A DNA stretch of 64,000 bases from Nymphaea colorata (GCF_008831285.2 NC_045140.1:12336505-12400504); one strand, 5' to 3'; shown: positions 1 to 12,485, numbered from the stretch's first letter. Notes: generated by a model from the letters alone, not told the origin. Numbers and translations: made by a program.

Positions 1-2122
1 CTCTTTGGTTCTGGTTTAGAGGTATTTTGATCATTTTTGTATCATTGATCCTTTGTGGGTTTCATCACTACTCAATGGTAGGTTCTACCTATAGATGAGA
101 ATGGGTCAGCCTTGTTCTCTTGGAGACGTGCCATCTCCTTACTTTTGTCAAAGCAAATTCATGCTTGTTGAAAACCATAACACTTGAAATAATGTCTTCG
201 TGAGTCTCAACAGTGATGGGTTAATCTATACATCCCAAAAAAATATCTTCTAGACTAGCAGCCTGATTTATGTATTGTAAAGTCTTAAGTCTTTTGAAAA
301 GAAGACAACCAAAGGTCCTCAAAAGGAGTAGTCAAGCTATTTTCCAAACATGCCTTCATTAGGACTTTGTTGATTTAGAATGGATGCGGTAGCCAATTAG
401 CAAGACAAATTGCTGTAGAAAAAGGCATATGTCTAATGATGAGTTGGCATCCAGATATAAGCCATAAAAGTTATGGTGGTATCAACAATAGGTTATGCTT
501 CCTTTCTCAGATCCTGTTTTGCTCTTGTCTGTGTGGGAAAGAATATTTATGGCCTATTTACGGGCTACTTAACCTCTTAATGAAAGATCAACTTTCATCT
601 CCACCATCTGAGAAGGTATGTAAGTTGTTTTTCTACAAGTTTTTCAACAAACTATTTTAATCTTTTGAATGCATCTGATATGTCAGATTTTTCTTTTAAG
701 CATGTAGACCCAAGTGAATCTAGAATAGGCTTCAAAAATATAATGCAAAATATATTTCTTCACATTCTGCAAACTAGAGATGGCCCACACATGACTAAAC
801 ACAAGAGGCCGTAATTTAGAATAATCAACAAGTTTGAATAGAATTTTTTGCATTTTTCCACATTAACAAGCTGGACACATAAGTAAACTTATAATTATTA
901 TGTGAAAAACCAAAATTTATAACAACCTTGTCAATAATGTTCAAACTAGCATGACAAAGTCTATAACACCAAGTATCAAAACTAGTATTCTCTACTACAA
1001 AGCAAATTTCAAACTTTTATTGAGAGCATTGATTTCTAACTTATAAAGACCATTCTCAGCCTCGCTACTAAAGTACTGCTGCCCTGAATTTTTTGTCATG
1101 TTTCTAATGTTGCTTGCAATCAAATTCAAACATTACTCCATTGCCTTTGGCAAATTTTTCCACAAAAAGAAATCTTTATTGACAGGAGGAACATAGATTT
1201 TATCCAACATAAATTTTGATCTACTACAACTAACAAAAGAGCTCCCAATGTTAGATGCTGACAAACATATCCCATTGCCAACTTTGACTGATAGTTTACC
1301 TTGATATTATGAGTAGGTGAAGAAAACATTTAGATTTGAACTGATAGATAAGACACACCAAAATCTTGGAAGACCATCTGAATCCATGTTTGTCGCAATA
1401 TCGGCACACCACCTAAATCCATGTTTACCATATGTTTGATGATTAAATCAGTCAAGACCTCTTGCTCTAAGTGGACCTCTACCTCCTCTATATCCTCGAT
1501 AGTTTTCATTGCCACTATTGCAAGAGCGAAAGAGAAACAACTTTTTTGACATATGTTCATTCGCAGATTCACAAAAAAAAAACCTTGTGAGGAAAGAAAG
1601 AACCTGCGTAATTTAGACATAAAATATGATTTCCTTGAATTAAAAATGGCACAAGAATGGAATTGTAATTGGAGGACAGGTGCCACAAGATATATATATT
1701 TCTATATGAAGTATAATATCATTAATTGAGAGATGCCTTTTAGCAATACTCAACTATTGCAGTTCATCATAGCAGTCTGCATGTATTCATTGATAGATTT
1801 ACTATGTTCTTTTAAGCTATAAAGTAGTTTTTTTAACTACATCACATGGGCTCTTGAATGAGCAGGATAGAAGTCATAATTTCAAAGCATTCTGCACCTC
1901 AAGTGATGTTTCCAAACCGGTGACTTGAGTGTGAATAGTGTTAGAAGGTGATGAGATGATCCAACTTAGGAGAAGCTCGTCATGATGTTGCCAAGTAACA
2001 TATTTCAGGCTTTTGGTTTCCTTATCAATTTGTACCTCGACACCTGGACTTCCACTGGTGCCGACAACTTCATTTTTACTACTACAAACTACTATGCGGA
2101 ATGGGGATGGGATCAAGAACAA
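1..2122 (-). mobile_element. Decayed Ty1/Copia element, gag to integrase part
   Basis: Read on the minus strand, this holds the first half of a Copia polyprotein in broken frames. A gag (UBN2-type) segment lies at about 2060-1874, with the family string LLSWIISS and TQVTGLETSLEV. Protease/gag-pre-integrase traces follow at about 1350-1000. Integrase runs from about 720 to 160, with an AYSRFTWIYMLKNKS-like stretch and then the integrase C-terminus (FGCL..., IFLG..., VMVFNKHEF). Stops and frameshifts occur throughout, so nothing is translatable. The reverse-transcriptase half would lie beyond the left edge. The same family recurs at 55200-54205, 52860-52761 and 37493-37250, which makes this copy a useful unfilled reference for the insertion described at 37494. 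Confidence 0.8.
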
Positions 2123-3245
2123 GAGGAAATCGGTGGTGGAAGAGGGATGGGAGGGTTGGTTTCATCTAGTTCGGGTGATGGTGAAGGCAGTGAGTCACTA
2201 GGGTGAGTGTGAGCAGGAAGACTAGATGTATTTTGTGGTATTGGTAAGGAGGTGGGCGGTTGGGGAATTAACGGTGATCGTGAAGGAGAGATGCGTAAGG
2301 GAATGTGTACCTGGACGGTGGGTGTAGAGGGATATGAAGTGGTGGAGGTCGATGCAACTTTAAACAGAAAGACTACTCCATCAAAAATCATATTTCGGTT
2401 CACCATCATTTTCTGATTTTGTCTATCATAGCACAAGTAACCTTTGTGTTAATTGCTGTAGCCCAAGAAAACACATTTGGTGGAGGGAAACTGCAGCTCG
2501 TGAACATTATAACGCCTAATACATGGGAAGCATGCACATCCAAAAACCTTCATGAATTTGTAATCAGGTGGTCGCCCCAATAAAAGGTGATAGGGGGATT
2601 GCATTTTTGCAGTTGGAGAAAACACTATATTGATAATGTATACTGCTGTAGTGAAAGCAAAATCTCAAAACCATTGTGCGATATTGGCATGAGGAAGGTG
2701 TGTAAGCCCGGTTTCCACAATATGCCTATGTTTTCGTTCAACACATTCATGAGTATGTGGACAAGAAATTCTACGTTCAATTTCTTGGATTTTGAGAGAA
2801 AAGTTTAAGGATCGATATTCCCCACCCGAATCACTTTGAAAAGACTTAATTTTGCAACGAAATTTGTTTTCAACTTGTTTCTTAAAAAGTTTGAAAGACA
2901 GGCAGGCAGCACATCAGATTTATTTCTAATAATAAAGATCTAAGTATACCGAGAAAGTGCGTCCATAAAGGTAACAAGTGATATACATGTAATGAATCAA
3001 CTGGAGCAAGTCCCCAAACATCAAAAAATACTAATCCAAGATGTGCTTCCTATGTATTTTCATATGAATTAAAAGGTAAAGCATGACTGTTTCCTAACTG
3101 ACATGCTTCACAAAGTTTATTACAATCTTGACAAAACACAGGCAATCCAACCTTAGACAAAATATGACTAACTACTTTCTTCGAAGAATGTTCCAAATGA
3201 ATGATGCCAAGTATCCATAGTAGTTCTTTCTCCTACTAGAGTCAT
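2113..3245 (-). mobile_element. Decayed Ty1/Copia fragment, integrase to Pro-rich linker
   Basis: On the minus strand, about 3200-2440 reads as a broken integrase. It has an H..H zinc half (SRLGH), then CEACQLGNSHALPF, then FFDVWGLAPVDSLH with the first catalytic Asp, FQSDSGGEYRSLN with the second, and ERKHRHIVETGL. Next come the CYD...VNRNMIFD motif (about 2436-2380) and a Ser/Pro-rich linker to 2113, as in Copia proteins before the reverse transcriptase. Instead of reverse transcriptase, the sequence then passes into a gag segment of another Copia copy at about 2113-2122. This is therefore a junction between two elements or a rearranged one. Confidence 0.75.
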
Positions 3246-3251
3246 GGGTAT

Positions 3252-3500
3252 TGTTATCACCCCAAATTTTTTCAAAAATATTGTAGTCGGATTTAATCCG
3301 AGACTCAAAACAAATTTGCAATTATTCGATCTAAAATGAATTTTTAAACTAAGTTTAGATCCAAATCAAGCATTTCAAACTCAAAATCCAAAATCAAGTT
3401 CAAAACGATAAAGTCTAGTGCTATAAGCATCGCGCGAGCATGCACAGACCTCTCCCTTGTTATATGCTTCGTCTTCGCACCAAAATATGTTTTTGAAGCT
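3252..3500 (+). mobile_element. 5' end fragment of a long LTR (TGTTATCACCCC type)
   Basis: The fragment begins TGTTATCACCCCAAATTTTT, matching the first bases of the complete solo LTR at 38464 (TGTTAACACCCC...). The following 200-250 bases share its 'aaatccaa/aatttaaat' style. The right limit is unclear and no matching LTR end lies nearby, so it appears truncated. Confidence 0.5.
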
Positions 3501-3584
3501 TGAAACGAAGCTGACCACTCTTGTATAACAAAAAAAAAAACAATTTTATACACTTTTAAATAAAATAAAAAAAAGTTTGTGCGC

Positions 3585-3935
3585 TACCATATAAATTTAA
3601 GTGGAGGAAAGTTGGTAAATACCAGATCAATTGAGTAAAGGACAAAAAAAAACGAAATAAATTTAATTATTAAAGTATTTCTTGTAGCAATCTAACCATA
3701 TAAATATGATCTCAAGAGTGACATGGTGAGAGATATATTAAGTTAGTATTTTTTTTCTTCACTTTAGTAATATTTTTTAATAATAAAAAATGAAGGGCTA
3801 AAATAATTTGAACTAAAACATGGTTTATATTAAATTAGTTTTTATAAACACATTATGAGGTTCAAATTTTGTTTCAAATAATTTTTAATATAAATTTAAG
3901 CTTTACCAATTGGTCTATATATTACCAATTGGTCT
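3585..3935 (+). repeat. Dispersed 0.35-kb AT-rich repeat (copy D)
   Basis: This stretch is nearly identical by eye to 12135-12485 and clearly related to 11405-11697 and 11764-12034, all in the same orientation. It carries no coding sequence. Its right end repeats TTACCAATTGGTCTATAT twice in tandem, and the second copy runs straight into the PPR remnant. Confidence 0.8.
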
Positions 3936-4215
3936 ATATGATGAAATGAGAAGAAGAGGCTGCAAACCTGATATTTATACCTACACTGAAATGATTCGTG
4001 GTCTTTGTGTTCATGGGAAAGTAGAAGAAGCTGAAGAAATTTTTAGGAAGATCCAGAAATATGGTGTAACTACTGACCATGTCCCCTTTCATATCCTCAC
4101 CAAGAGGTATTCAGAATAAAAGAACCAACAAAAGCATATCTTCTATATGAGCAGATGAAAGCAAAAGGACTTGTGAGCCAGTATTCTACCTACTATATAC
4201 TCATTTCTGGATGAA
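3930..4215 (+). pseudogene. PPR (pentatricopeptide repeat) gene remnant
   Basis: The reading frame encodes YDEMRRRGCKPDIYTYTEMI, then RGLCVHGKVEEAEEIFRKI, then a start-of-motif stretch. These are consecutive 35-residue PPR motifs, typical of plant organelle RNA-binding proteins. After a frameshift near 4118 another motif follows (YLLYEQMKAKGLVSQYSTY, YILISG) and stops at about 4195. Only about two and a half motifs survive. The N-terminus, targeting peptide and most repeats are missing, and the left edge is cut by the 0.35-kb repeat. Most likely a dead fragment of a P-class PPR gene. PPR identity is well supported; the parent gene is unknown. Confidence 0.8.
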
Positions 4216-6059
4216 GGAAGCATGTGAAGTACTGAAGGTATTAATTTCTAGGTCTGTAGAGCAGTAAAGTTAATTGGCTTACTGATGCGTAATGCATTGA
4301 CGATTTGAGTCTCAGACATATAACAAACCATCGCTGAAAGAATTAACTGGAAAATTGTTCATATTTTAGCAATTTTCCATGATTGTCAAAGGTCAAAAAG
4401 TTCAGCTGATTGGGCTTCAATGCCTAGCTTCCCTTCGTGTGGCAGGTTTTGTAGCATGGTAACCTTGGCGACAAAGGGAACACCAAAGGGTATCATTTTG
4501 AACAGTTCATTTGGGGTTAAAGATTGTCATACAAGAGTGATGATCCCACAACACAAAATTTGGTCATTCCAGCGAACTCCATGTTAGAATGTACAGGAAT
4601 GCAATTTTTTGATTCAGTATGGATAAAAGATCCTCCTATGTTATAGAACTCTGTGTCAGAATGAATGTATGTTGTCCACTGTCTTTCTCATATTTTAATT
4701 GTATTTGCTCATTTGCTATTTTTACTGTGTGTGACCTACTTCTCAAGCATGTCCACCTAATGCTGCTTGTTGAATTTCTGACATTGGTTCATGCTCGTCT
4801 TAAAAAACTACCAAACAGTATGTCAATTCTAACTTCTAAAGGTCTAAGCTGTCTAATTTGCATGCTTTGTGAAATCTTTGAGATTGCCTAGTTGCTTGTT
4901 CACAACTTTGCTTGCCAAAACTTTTTTTTAGTTCCTTCTTCTAGTGACACCATGTTATTTCGTCTAGTGTATTTGTTAGACACTGCCATGAGCATCCACC
5001 TTTTTTTAGGCAGATTGGGGTTAGGCAGATGCCTACCAGATGATGTCAAGAGATGCACCTCAATATTGAATTTTTGACATCTTTAACTTTGAAGATCATA
5101 ACTCCCTGCCCTAACTAGGTGGACGGACCTCTTGTTGGCTACAAGGGTTTATTTTTGAGGAGCTTTATTTGTCAAAGGCTCTTCTCTCATACTCTGGTGT
5201 TTTTGTGACGTGTATAAGCCTCCACTGTAATATGATTGCTTACCTTTTCTTTGCCTTTGTGAATACACAACCCATATTTATGATATTTTTCCATGCCTGT
5301 TTCTTTCTTCTTTTCCAGTTTTCTTTTCTCTCCTCTTTTTTGCAAACTGTAAGTGTAATAGATGGCCGTGCAAATACTTGCATCAAAAGTTTAGGGTATA
5401 TGTGATTGCTTGGAGTGTGCTTGCCTGGTGTATGTTCACACTAGGGTGTGCTTTCACCCTAATATTGGAGGAAAGTCAGAACTTCCCTCTCTGTCTTTCT
5501 TTTGTCAGTTTCAAGTTTGAAACTTTTATGTCTGTGAAGTCAGTCCTCGACTTCCTCACCCATGTGTTTGATTTCCTTGTATATGATGCAAACTTTATAT
5601 GAACTCAAGGTTATTAAAGTGATCAAAACCTGGCGTTTTGGTGGAAATGCAAAATATATCCCTCTTGTGGTGGTTTTGAGGTCAATGTAAAGGCAGCAGC
5701 GAGAAAAGGAAGAACCAAAGGTTCTTTCGTTCTCTCTTTGTGGTTTATACATTGTAAGATACTGCGAGCTTTGAGCTTCACCCCAAAAGCATGGACAAGC
5801 TGAAGTTCTGTAATTCTTTTTTCTTCTAAAGTAGAAGAGGAAGCCATGTATTGAATTTTCATCGCATTAAACCGCATGTTTCCCTCCCTATCCCAAGACG
5901 TAAAATGAGGTCATTTGCAACCAGTTTGAGTTAAGCCAGCTATACTTACTGTTGCTTTGTTATCAATGTAAGATTCAAATCTTGACCCCTTAAACCAAAA
6001 CAATCCTCACCCATGAGTGTGGCAGGTATTTGCTTTGTGCAGCCTCAGACCTAAGGGCA
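4216..6059. other. No recognised gene
   Basis: AT-rich sequence with only short chance reading frames. No transposon domain, RNA gene or host exon could be recognised on either strand. Confidence 0.5.
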
Positions 6060-6464
6060 AGTTTGATTACCCATATTTCTTTTACTTCGGCCAATGTCTA
6101 AAAGGGTGGACTGCAATGATGTATCTCCTACTGTTACTGTTGAGGTTTCTTACCCTTTTTATGTAATTCTCATTTCCCTATAGAAGGATCATATTTTTTG
6201 GGCAAGTTCTTTCAAGTAAGTGATGAGTTTCTTAATAGAAAAGTGTTATCTTCCTTGCCTAGAAAGTGTGTCTCCCACCAGTTAACCACTCTTCTAGAGC
6301 AATTCCCTTTAACGGTCTTCATTGTAGTGGTGAAAGATTTTGAATGAAAAACAGCAGTGTGAGATTTTCTCACCATGGATGTAGGTGGTATAGCCGAACC
6401 ACGTAAGTTTGGTGTTCTTGTGTGATTGCTTGCTGGATCTCCTTTGTGAAGATAATCTGTGACA
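6060..6464 (+). mobile_element. 5' LTR (3' portion) of a decayed Copia element
   Basis: Directly upstream of a tRNA-Met type primer-binding site. It contains GGATGTAGGTGG...GCCGAACCACGTAAG at about 6376-6408. That motif pair (GTGGAYGTAG...CGAACCACGT) also occurs in the LTRs at 42845-42873 and, inverted, at 20780-20807. The LTR start could not be fixed. Confidence 0.5.
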
Positions 6465-6476
6465 TGGTATCAAAGC
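6465..6476 (+). other. Copia primer-binding site (tRNA-iMet type)
   Basis: TGGTATCAAAGC matches the usual plant Copia primer-binding site TGGTATCAGAGC except for one base. It lies between LTR-like sequence and gag-like coding sequence. Confidence 0.7.
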
Positions 6477-8760
6477 ATGGTTACCTCAAGCAAGTGCAAG
6501 TTTCATCCCTTTCCTTTTGTTCATGGTTGAATCTGAAAATCTTCAGTCTATTGCAAACGATGTTACCCTAGAATGAAGGAATGGGAGTGTCGATCAGAAT
6601 AATTTTCTACACATTGCTAGCAAACCTTTTTCAGGGACAGATTATCTCAGTTGGCCAAAATCTGTAAAACTATTCCTATGTGGTCGAGCTAAGTTGGGGT
6701 ACATCAATGGGAAAATTAAAAAACGGGCTACTTCTGATCCTAGTTTTGAAAAGTGAGAATCAGAAGATGATACGGTCATTGGTTGGTTGTTAAGTTCAAT
6801 GATTTTGGAGATTACAAGAAGTCTCATGTATACTACGATCACCCAAGAAATATGGGACAATGTAAAAGAAGTGTGTGGTATAACCTAGCTGAGTCTACGA
6901 GCTACAACAAGAGATTCACAACTTTAAACGTGAAGGACAATCATTCAACTTATATATCGCAACATTGTGTGAAATGTTCTATGAATTGCAGCAATATTGC
7001 CCTCTGTCCGATGGCACTTCCAAGACACACTTTGAAGAAGATGAAGTTTTTAAACTCGTCGCTGGTCTTGATCGGATTATGAGCAGTTTATGAGTGAAAT
7101 TATAATGACTTTAGTGCTGCCATCCTTCGATTTTGTGTACTCATTGATCCAACAAGAGCAGCCATGAAGAAAAGTTATGAATTCAATGCCCAGGGTTAAA
7201 GATGATCCACATAAGCAAATGGCGATGCAAGCTGACATAGAAAAATCAGTTCTTCACACAGACAAATCTAGAGCTAATGAAAGCTCATATCGTGCTAAAG
7301 GGCACTTGAAGTTCAAGTGCATTAAAAGCTGAATCTGCCAATTGTGCTACCAAAGAACCATTAAAAGCTGAATCTGCCAATTCTGTGACCAAAGAGGATT
7401 TAGCGTGTTTTTTTTTTTTTTGAGCAAATGACTATGGCCAGCCTGGGCACTACCAACCTAGCATCAATTCGTCCAATGCCTGAACCATCTACAAGTACAA
7501 ACAACGTAAGTGCTCAACCTCTTATGTTTCACATGCACTTGATTTAGATTGGTTTGTCGACTCTTGTGCATCAGATCACATGATGAGTCAAGATCTTGTT
7601 TTAGATTGCTTTAAGCATGCTCAATCTATTTACACTACCAATGGTTCTAGTACGACAGTCAATGGAACAAGTAAATTTCTTTAATTATAATAGTGCTTCA
7701 GATGTACTTGTTATCCTCAAAATTGCTGCTAATCTTCTATCTATTAGTAAGTTCACAAACACTTATGGTTGTTTAGCTATTTTTCTCCTAAAGATGTTCT
7801 TTTTTAGGTCATGAACACAAAGAAAGTGATTGGTAGTGGCATTGAATGAGATGGTCTATATATTGTCAAGTAGCTTGGTAAAGCATTTCTAGGATCTAAG
7901 TCAAGTTTAGAATAGTCTTTTGCATTCTTGGTGGGGACAGGCACCACATAGAGTTTTAAAATCTTTAATTCCATACTTGTCTAGTGATGATTTATCTTGT
8001 GAAGCGTGTGAACTTGCAAAGTCTACTAGACTTTCCTTTAAGAGTTCAAATTCTAAATATAAGGGTTTGCTTGATCTTGTTCATTCTGATGTCTGAGGAC
8101 TTGCCCTAGTTGACTCAGTGTTTGGTTTTCGATAGTATGTTACTTTTATTGATGATATGTCTTGCATGACTTGGCTATATTTATTAAAGCACAAACATGA
8201 AATAGCTTTAGTTTTTAAATGTTTTTATAATATGATAGTCACTCAGTATGACTTTCAAATTAAGTGTGCTAAGATCAGATAATGCAGGAGAGTACACATA
8301 ATGAAGAATTAATAACCTTTTTGATATTCATGGTATATGGCACAAAATTATCCTTCAAACACTCTTCAACAAATTGGCATAGCCGAGCGCAAGAATAGGC
8401 ATTTACTCAATATTGTCTGTTCTAATTTGTTTCAAATGAATGTTCCTCCTATTTTTTCTAAGCACATGTTGTTTCTGTTGCTTACTATCTTGTTAATCGC
8501 TTACCTAGTTCAAGTTTGGAAAATCAATTTTCTAGGGAAATTTTGCAAAAACAAAAAATTGTCAGTAAGTCATGTCAAGGTTTTTGGGTGCAACTGTTTC
8601 TTTGGATGGTTCTTTTTGAATCTTATAGTCCTGTGATTGTCTGAACTTCATGGTGTGCAGATGATACACAAGATGATGAACATGAAACTAAAGTTAGCCT
8701 GCAAAAGGGATTGGATCATTTCAAGGCACACAGACACTGTTGATCTCTCTGACTTTCTAT
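6477..8760 (+). mobile_element. Decayed Ty1/Copia internal region (gag-pro-integrase)
   Basis: Plus-strand Copia polyprotein with many stops and frameshifts. Gag spans about 6600-7140 and includes YLSWPKSVKLFLCGRAKLGY, TVIGWLLSSM and a VKEV(C)G segment. The protease region begins near 7545 with LDWFVDSCASDHM, where the expected D-S/T-G is changed to DSC. Gag-pre-integrase lies at about 7980-8040 (SCEACELAKSTRLSF). Integrase runs about 8060-8640, with LVHSDV.G, YVTFIDDMSCMTWLYLLKHK and an IAERKNRHLL segment. No reverse transcriptase or RNase H is visible before 9025, so the 3' half is lost. A poly-T run interrupts the region near 7408. It cannot produce a functional polyprotein. Confidence 0.8.
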
Positions 8761-9025
8761 TGAACTTTTGAGATATATCAGTTGTAAGAGGATTCCATAT
8801 ATCAGATGCAGCTCAAAAACATCTTCTTAGCAGTTGCTAATCCTTTAATGTCATTTCTTTTGTTCATTTCAGGTATTAATAGAAAGTAATTCAATTTCAA
8901 TTGAAAGAAAGATAGTTTGAAAAGTATATCAGGAGAATAGTCCTGTATTTATTGCCTCTTCCTCAATCATCTAAAATACACAGCAATTGGAGGACTTCGC
9001 AATTCTAAATCTTCCTCCCATTAAT

Positions 9026-9033
9026 CCTTAAAC
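9026..9033. other. 8-bp target-site duplication, left copy
   Basis: CCTTAAAC, repeated exactly at 9737-9744 on the other side of the hAT-like element. Confidence 0.85.
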
Positions 9034-9736
9034 CAGTGTTGTATGTTTTGTACGATACGGGGCCGTATCGTACGATACATATCGTATCGTTTAAAAAATA
9101 CGATACGATACACCCCTTGTATCGTAAATAGAGATGTATCGTACCTGTATCGTATGATACATACGATACGGACCGATTTCAAAAAAGGGGGCCTTGATTC
9201 CACCATTTTCGAATTTTCTTTACAGAAATCTGCCCCTTCTTCATTTCTAACATAGAGATTGTGTTGTTGTGGAGGGATCATCGATTTCCATTGTTAAATC
9301 ATCAATTTTCAAAGTGAAAACATCGATTAAACCATGGATTTGTGTGTGGGTGGCTGATTCCCATTGGGAGGAACGAGTTTTTTTAAATCGTGAAAATAAG
9401 AAGAAGATGAGAATGAGAATAAATTTGATGACGATTATGAATGAGAGTCGAGAGTGCTTTCATTTTATATGTATTGACATTGCACATTTTCACAATTTCA
9501 TTATCTTGATGAATTTTGATGTTTATGAATGATGAACTACTGTAACTTTGTAGCAATAATAAGTCTATCATTCTGTAAAACATAGTTTTTATGAAGAACA
9601 TATTATTCTTGATTTTTCAATTTTTTTGGAATTTTTTCTGATTTATTAAAAAAAATGATACGATTACGATATTTTACGATACAACATATCTTAAAGCCAG
9701 ATCGATACAGCTTACGATACGCTTTTTATAACATTG
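9034..9736. mobile_element. Non-autonomous hAT-type MITE, 703 bp
   Basis: The element starts CAGTGTTGTATG and ends as the inverse of CAATGTTATAAA, imperfect terminal inverted repeats of hAT type. It is flanked by a perfect 8-bp duplication, the length hAT transposases make. Both subterminal regions (about 9048-9175 and 9657-9722) are packed with TACGATAC/GTATCG words in both orientations. These probably form hairpins and may be transposase binding sites. The middle holds no transposase, so movement would need an enzyme encoded elsewhere. Confidence 0.85.
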
Positions 9737-9744
9737 CCTTAAAC
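9737..9744. other. 8-bp target-site duplication, right copy
   Basis: CCTTAAAC, identical to 9026-9033. Confidence 0.85.
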
Positions 9745-10050
9745 AACTTGTAATTATCATGCTCAAAATCGATGGTATTCCACCTTGTGGCTGGCACGAA
9801 TTCCATCTCTTTTCTTGTTTGCTAGATTCTATATGCAGTTTAGGGCTTACCGCTGAATTGCCAACTCTACAAGTAAAAGTGGATGTTCCAATATATCTCT
9901 TGCCATTTCTCAACTTCAGAGATTACAAGGTTGCCTGAGGTGTGGGACAAAGTTCTCTTCTACCATCGGCAACAAATTTCTCCACTGCATAAGTAGCTGT
10001 TTGCTGTAGGTTTTTCATAATCTTCCTTTTCCTCTCTTCTGTTTCTCTCT
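9745..10050. other. No recognised gene
   Basis: Spacer between the hAT-type MITE and the microsatellite. Nothing recognisable on either strand. Confidence 0.5.
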
Positions 10051-10183
<133 letters not shown>

Positions 10184-10310
10184 CGATTTGACCGGCCATT
10201 TGCTACCTCTGTCTTTATGGAGGCATTTGGAGAAAGAGAGCGGGCGCACTCCTCTTCGACTTTGTAGATGCTATTCCAATAACTTCTTGAATGGTTACAT
10301 GATTCAGAAT

Positions 10311-10407
10311 TCTTTTGTGCAATATTAGTATGAATCTTGTGAACCCAAAATTTTCTTGTGCAATATTAGTATGAATCTTGTAAATCAAAAATTTTCTTGT
10401 GCAATTT
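10311..10407. repeat. 41-bp tandem repeat, about 2.3 copies
   Basis: The words TTGTGCAATATTAGTATGAA and AAATTTTC recur with the TTGTGC start at 10315, 10356 and 10397, a period of 41 bases with few differences. Confidence 0.85.
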
Positions 10408-11097
10408 CTCCACTCTTTCATACTGTTACATTCGCAAGTCCATTCAAACTCACTATTCTCAAGCATTCAGAATGAGTAAAGATGCGTTTATTATGGTCTA
10501 ATGCCCATGAGTTGACCGTACTTGCAAACTAAATTACTGCTTTTTACCTGAAGAAATTGCAGTCATCGTTTCCTTTTTCCCTTTAGCAATTGGAAGAAAC
10601 CATGCATGTAGATTATTCAAACTCTAATCCCGGCGGAATAAACCATAACAAATCTAGTCTACAATTAGTCTTGGACGTGAGGATTAGTGGATGTAAACAA
10701 TTGCTGCCCATGTGGTAGAAACATTCACCAAACAGCCATCTATTTCGCAAGTTCTTGCAAATTAGGCGTACAAAGTATTCGATAATGTCATCCAAATAAT
10801 CAAACTTAGGATGACCAACACTTTGATATACTTGTCGAAAGCTTCTTCAACATGGGCAGCTGATTCCAACTATCAAGCTTTCTCCTAAAAAGCGAACTTG
10901 GCTGGATCTTTAATTGCCCAGACCTTCCCTCTCTTGCTCTAACCCTTGCTTTAGTAAATATGTTCCCTAAGTACTAAACAGTGGGTTTTCCAGTTCTCAG
11001 TAGGCGACTAAGACCGTTTTCCCATTGATGAAATTAGAAGGAGAAAAACAACAACCATTTTGAAGTTCCTATTTTCACGTTCTTTTTTTAAAACCTT
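10408..11097. other. No recognised gene
   Basis: Only short chance reading frames; no domain or RNA gene recognised. Confidence 0.5.
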
Positions 11098-11355
11098 TAA
11101 CCCGTTTTATTTGAAGAGGTCTATTACACCGACGTCCCAAACAACGCCCCTGTTTTGGATGCTTGTTGTTTTCTTGAAGGAAATCTTAAGCAACAAAATA
11201 ACGGAATCATAACAAGATATATATGTTAATTCGTTTTGCTTGATGGGGTCCATTACACCGACGGCCGACGGCCGACGTCCCAACCAACGCCCCTGTTTTG
11301 GATGCTTGTTGTCATGAAGAAAATTTTAAACATCAAAATAACAAAATCATACCCC
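11098..11355. repeat. 129-bp tandem duplication
   Basis: CATTACACCGACGTCCCAA... (first copy near 11119) recurs near 11248, both followed by CAACGCCCCTGTTTTGGATG. The second copy has an extra internal GGCCGAC duplication. Ends at a C-run that opens the next microsatellite. Confidence 0.75.
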
Positions 11356-11692
11356 CCCCTCTCTCTCTCTCTCTCGAATATATATATATATATATATATA
11401 TATAGAAGTTGGTAAATACCATACCATTTGGGCAAGGGAGAAAAAATGACCCATTAAATTTAAGTAGAGGAAAGTTGGTAAACACCGGACGAGTTGAGTA
11501 AAGGACAAAACAAGACCCAATAAATTTAATTATTAAAGTATTTTTTGTAGCAATCCAACCATGTAAATATGATCTCAAAAGTGACATGGTGAGACATATA
11601 TTAAGTTAGTATTTTTTTTTCTTTACTTTAGTAATATTTTTTAATTATAAAAATGAAGGGCTAAAATAATTTGAACTAAAACACGGTTTATA

Positions 11693-11765
<73 letters not shown>

Positions 11766-12061
11766 AAAAATGACCCATTAAATTTAAGTGAAGGAAGGTT
11801 GGTAAACACCAGACGAGTTGAGTAAAGGACAAAAAAAAAACCAATAAATTTAATTATTAAAGTATTTTTTGTAGCAATCCAACCATAGAAATATGATCTC
11901 AAGAGTGACATGGTGAGAGATATATTAAGTTAGTATTTTTTTATTTAGTATTTTTTTATTTACTTTAGTAATATTTTTAATTATAAAAATAAAGGGCAAA
12001 AATAATTTGAACTAAAACATGGTTTATATTATATTATATATATATATATATATATATTTAT

Positions 12062-12099
<38 letters not shown>

Positions 12100-12485
12100 A
12101 GAAGTTGGTAAATACCATACCATTTGGCTAAGGGACAAAAAATGACCCATTAAATTTAAGTGGAGGAATGTTGGTAAATACCAGACCACTTGAGTAAAGG
12201 ACCAAAAAAAACCCAATAAATTTAATTATTAAAGTATTTCTTGTAGCAATCTAACCATATAAATATGATCTCAAGAGTGACATGGTGAGAGATATATTAA
12301 GTTAGTATTTTTTTTCTTCACTTTAGTAATATTTTTTAATAATAAAAAATGAAGGGCTAAAATAATTTGAACTAAAACATGGTTTATATTAAATTAGTTT
12401 TTATAAACACATTATGAGGTTCAAATTTTGTTTCAAATAATTTTTAATATAAATTTAATCTTTACCAATTGGTCTATATATTGAC
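11352..12485 (+). repeat. Three tandem copies of the 0.35-kb repeat joined by TA/GA microsatellites
   Basis: Units at 11405-11697, 11764-12034 and 12103-12485 share the words GTTGGTAAATACCA/ACACC, GAGTAAAGGACAAAA, TTTAATTATTAAAGTATTT, GATCTCAAGAGTGACATGGT and AATAATTTGAACTAAAACA. Each unit is preceded by a compound microsatellite: 11352-11404 (C)n(CT)n(TA)n, 11698-11763 (TA)n(GA)n, and 12035-12102 (TA)n(GA)n. The third unit is the longest and nearly identical to copy D at 3585-3935. No coding capacity is evident. Confidence 0.85.

Noticed and set aside
1-2122. Segmental duplication between the left end and 37250-55200
   Set aside because: Homology is confined to Copia coding sequence, so two insertions of one family explain it without duplication of the region.
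9021-9281. Open frames on both strands at the hAT-type element
   Set aside because: They are produced by the palindromic TACGATAC repeats and have no family match.
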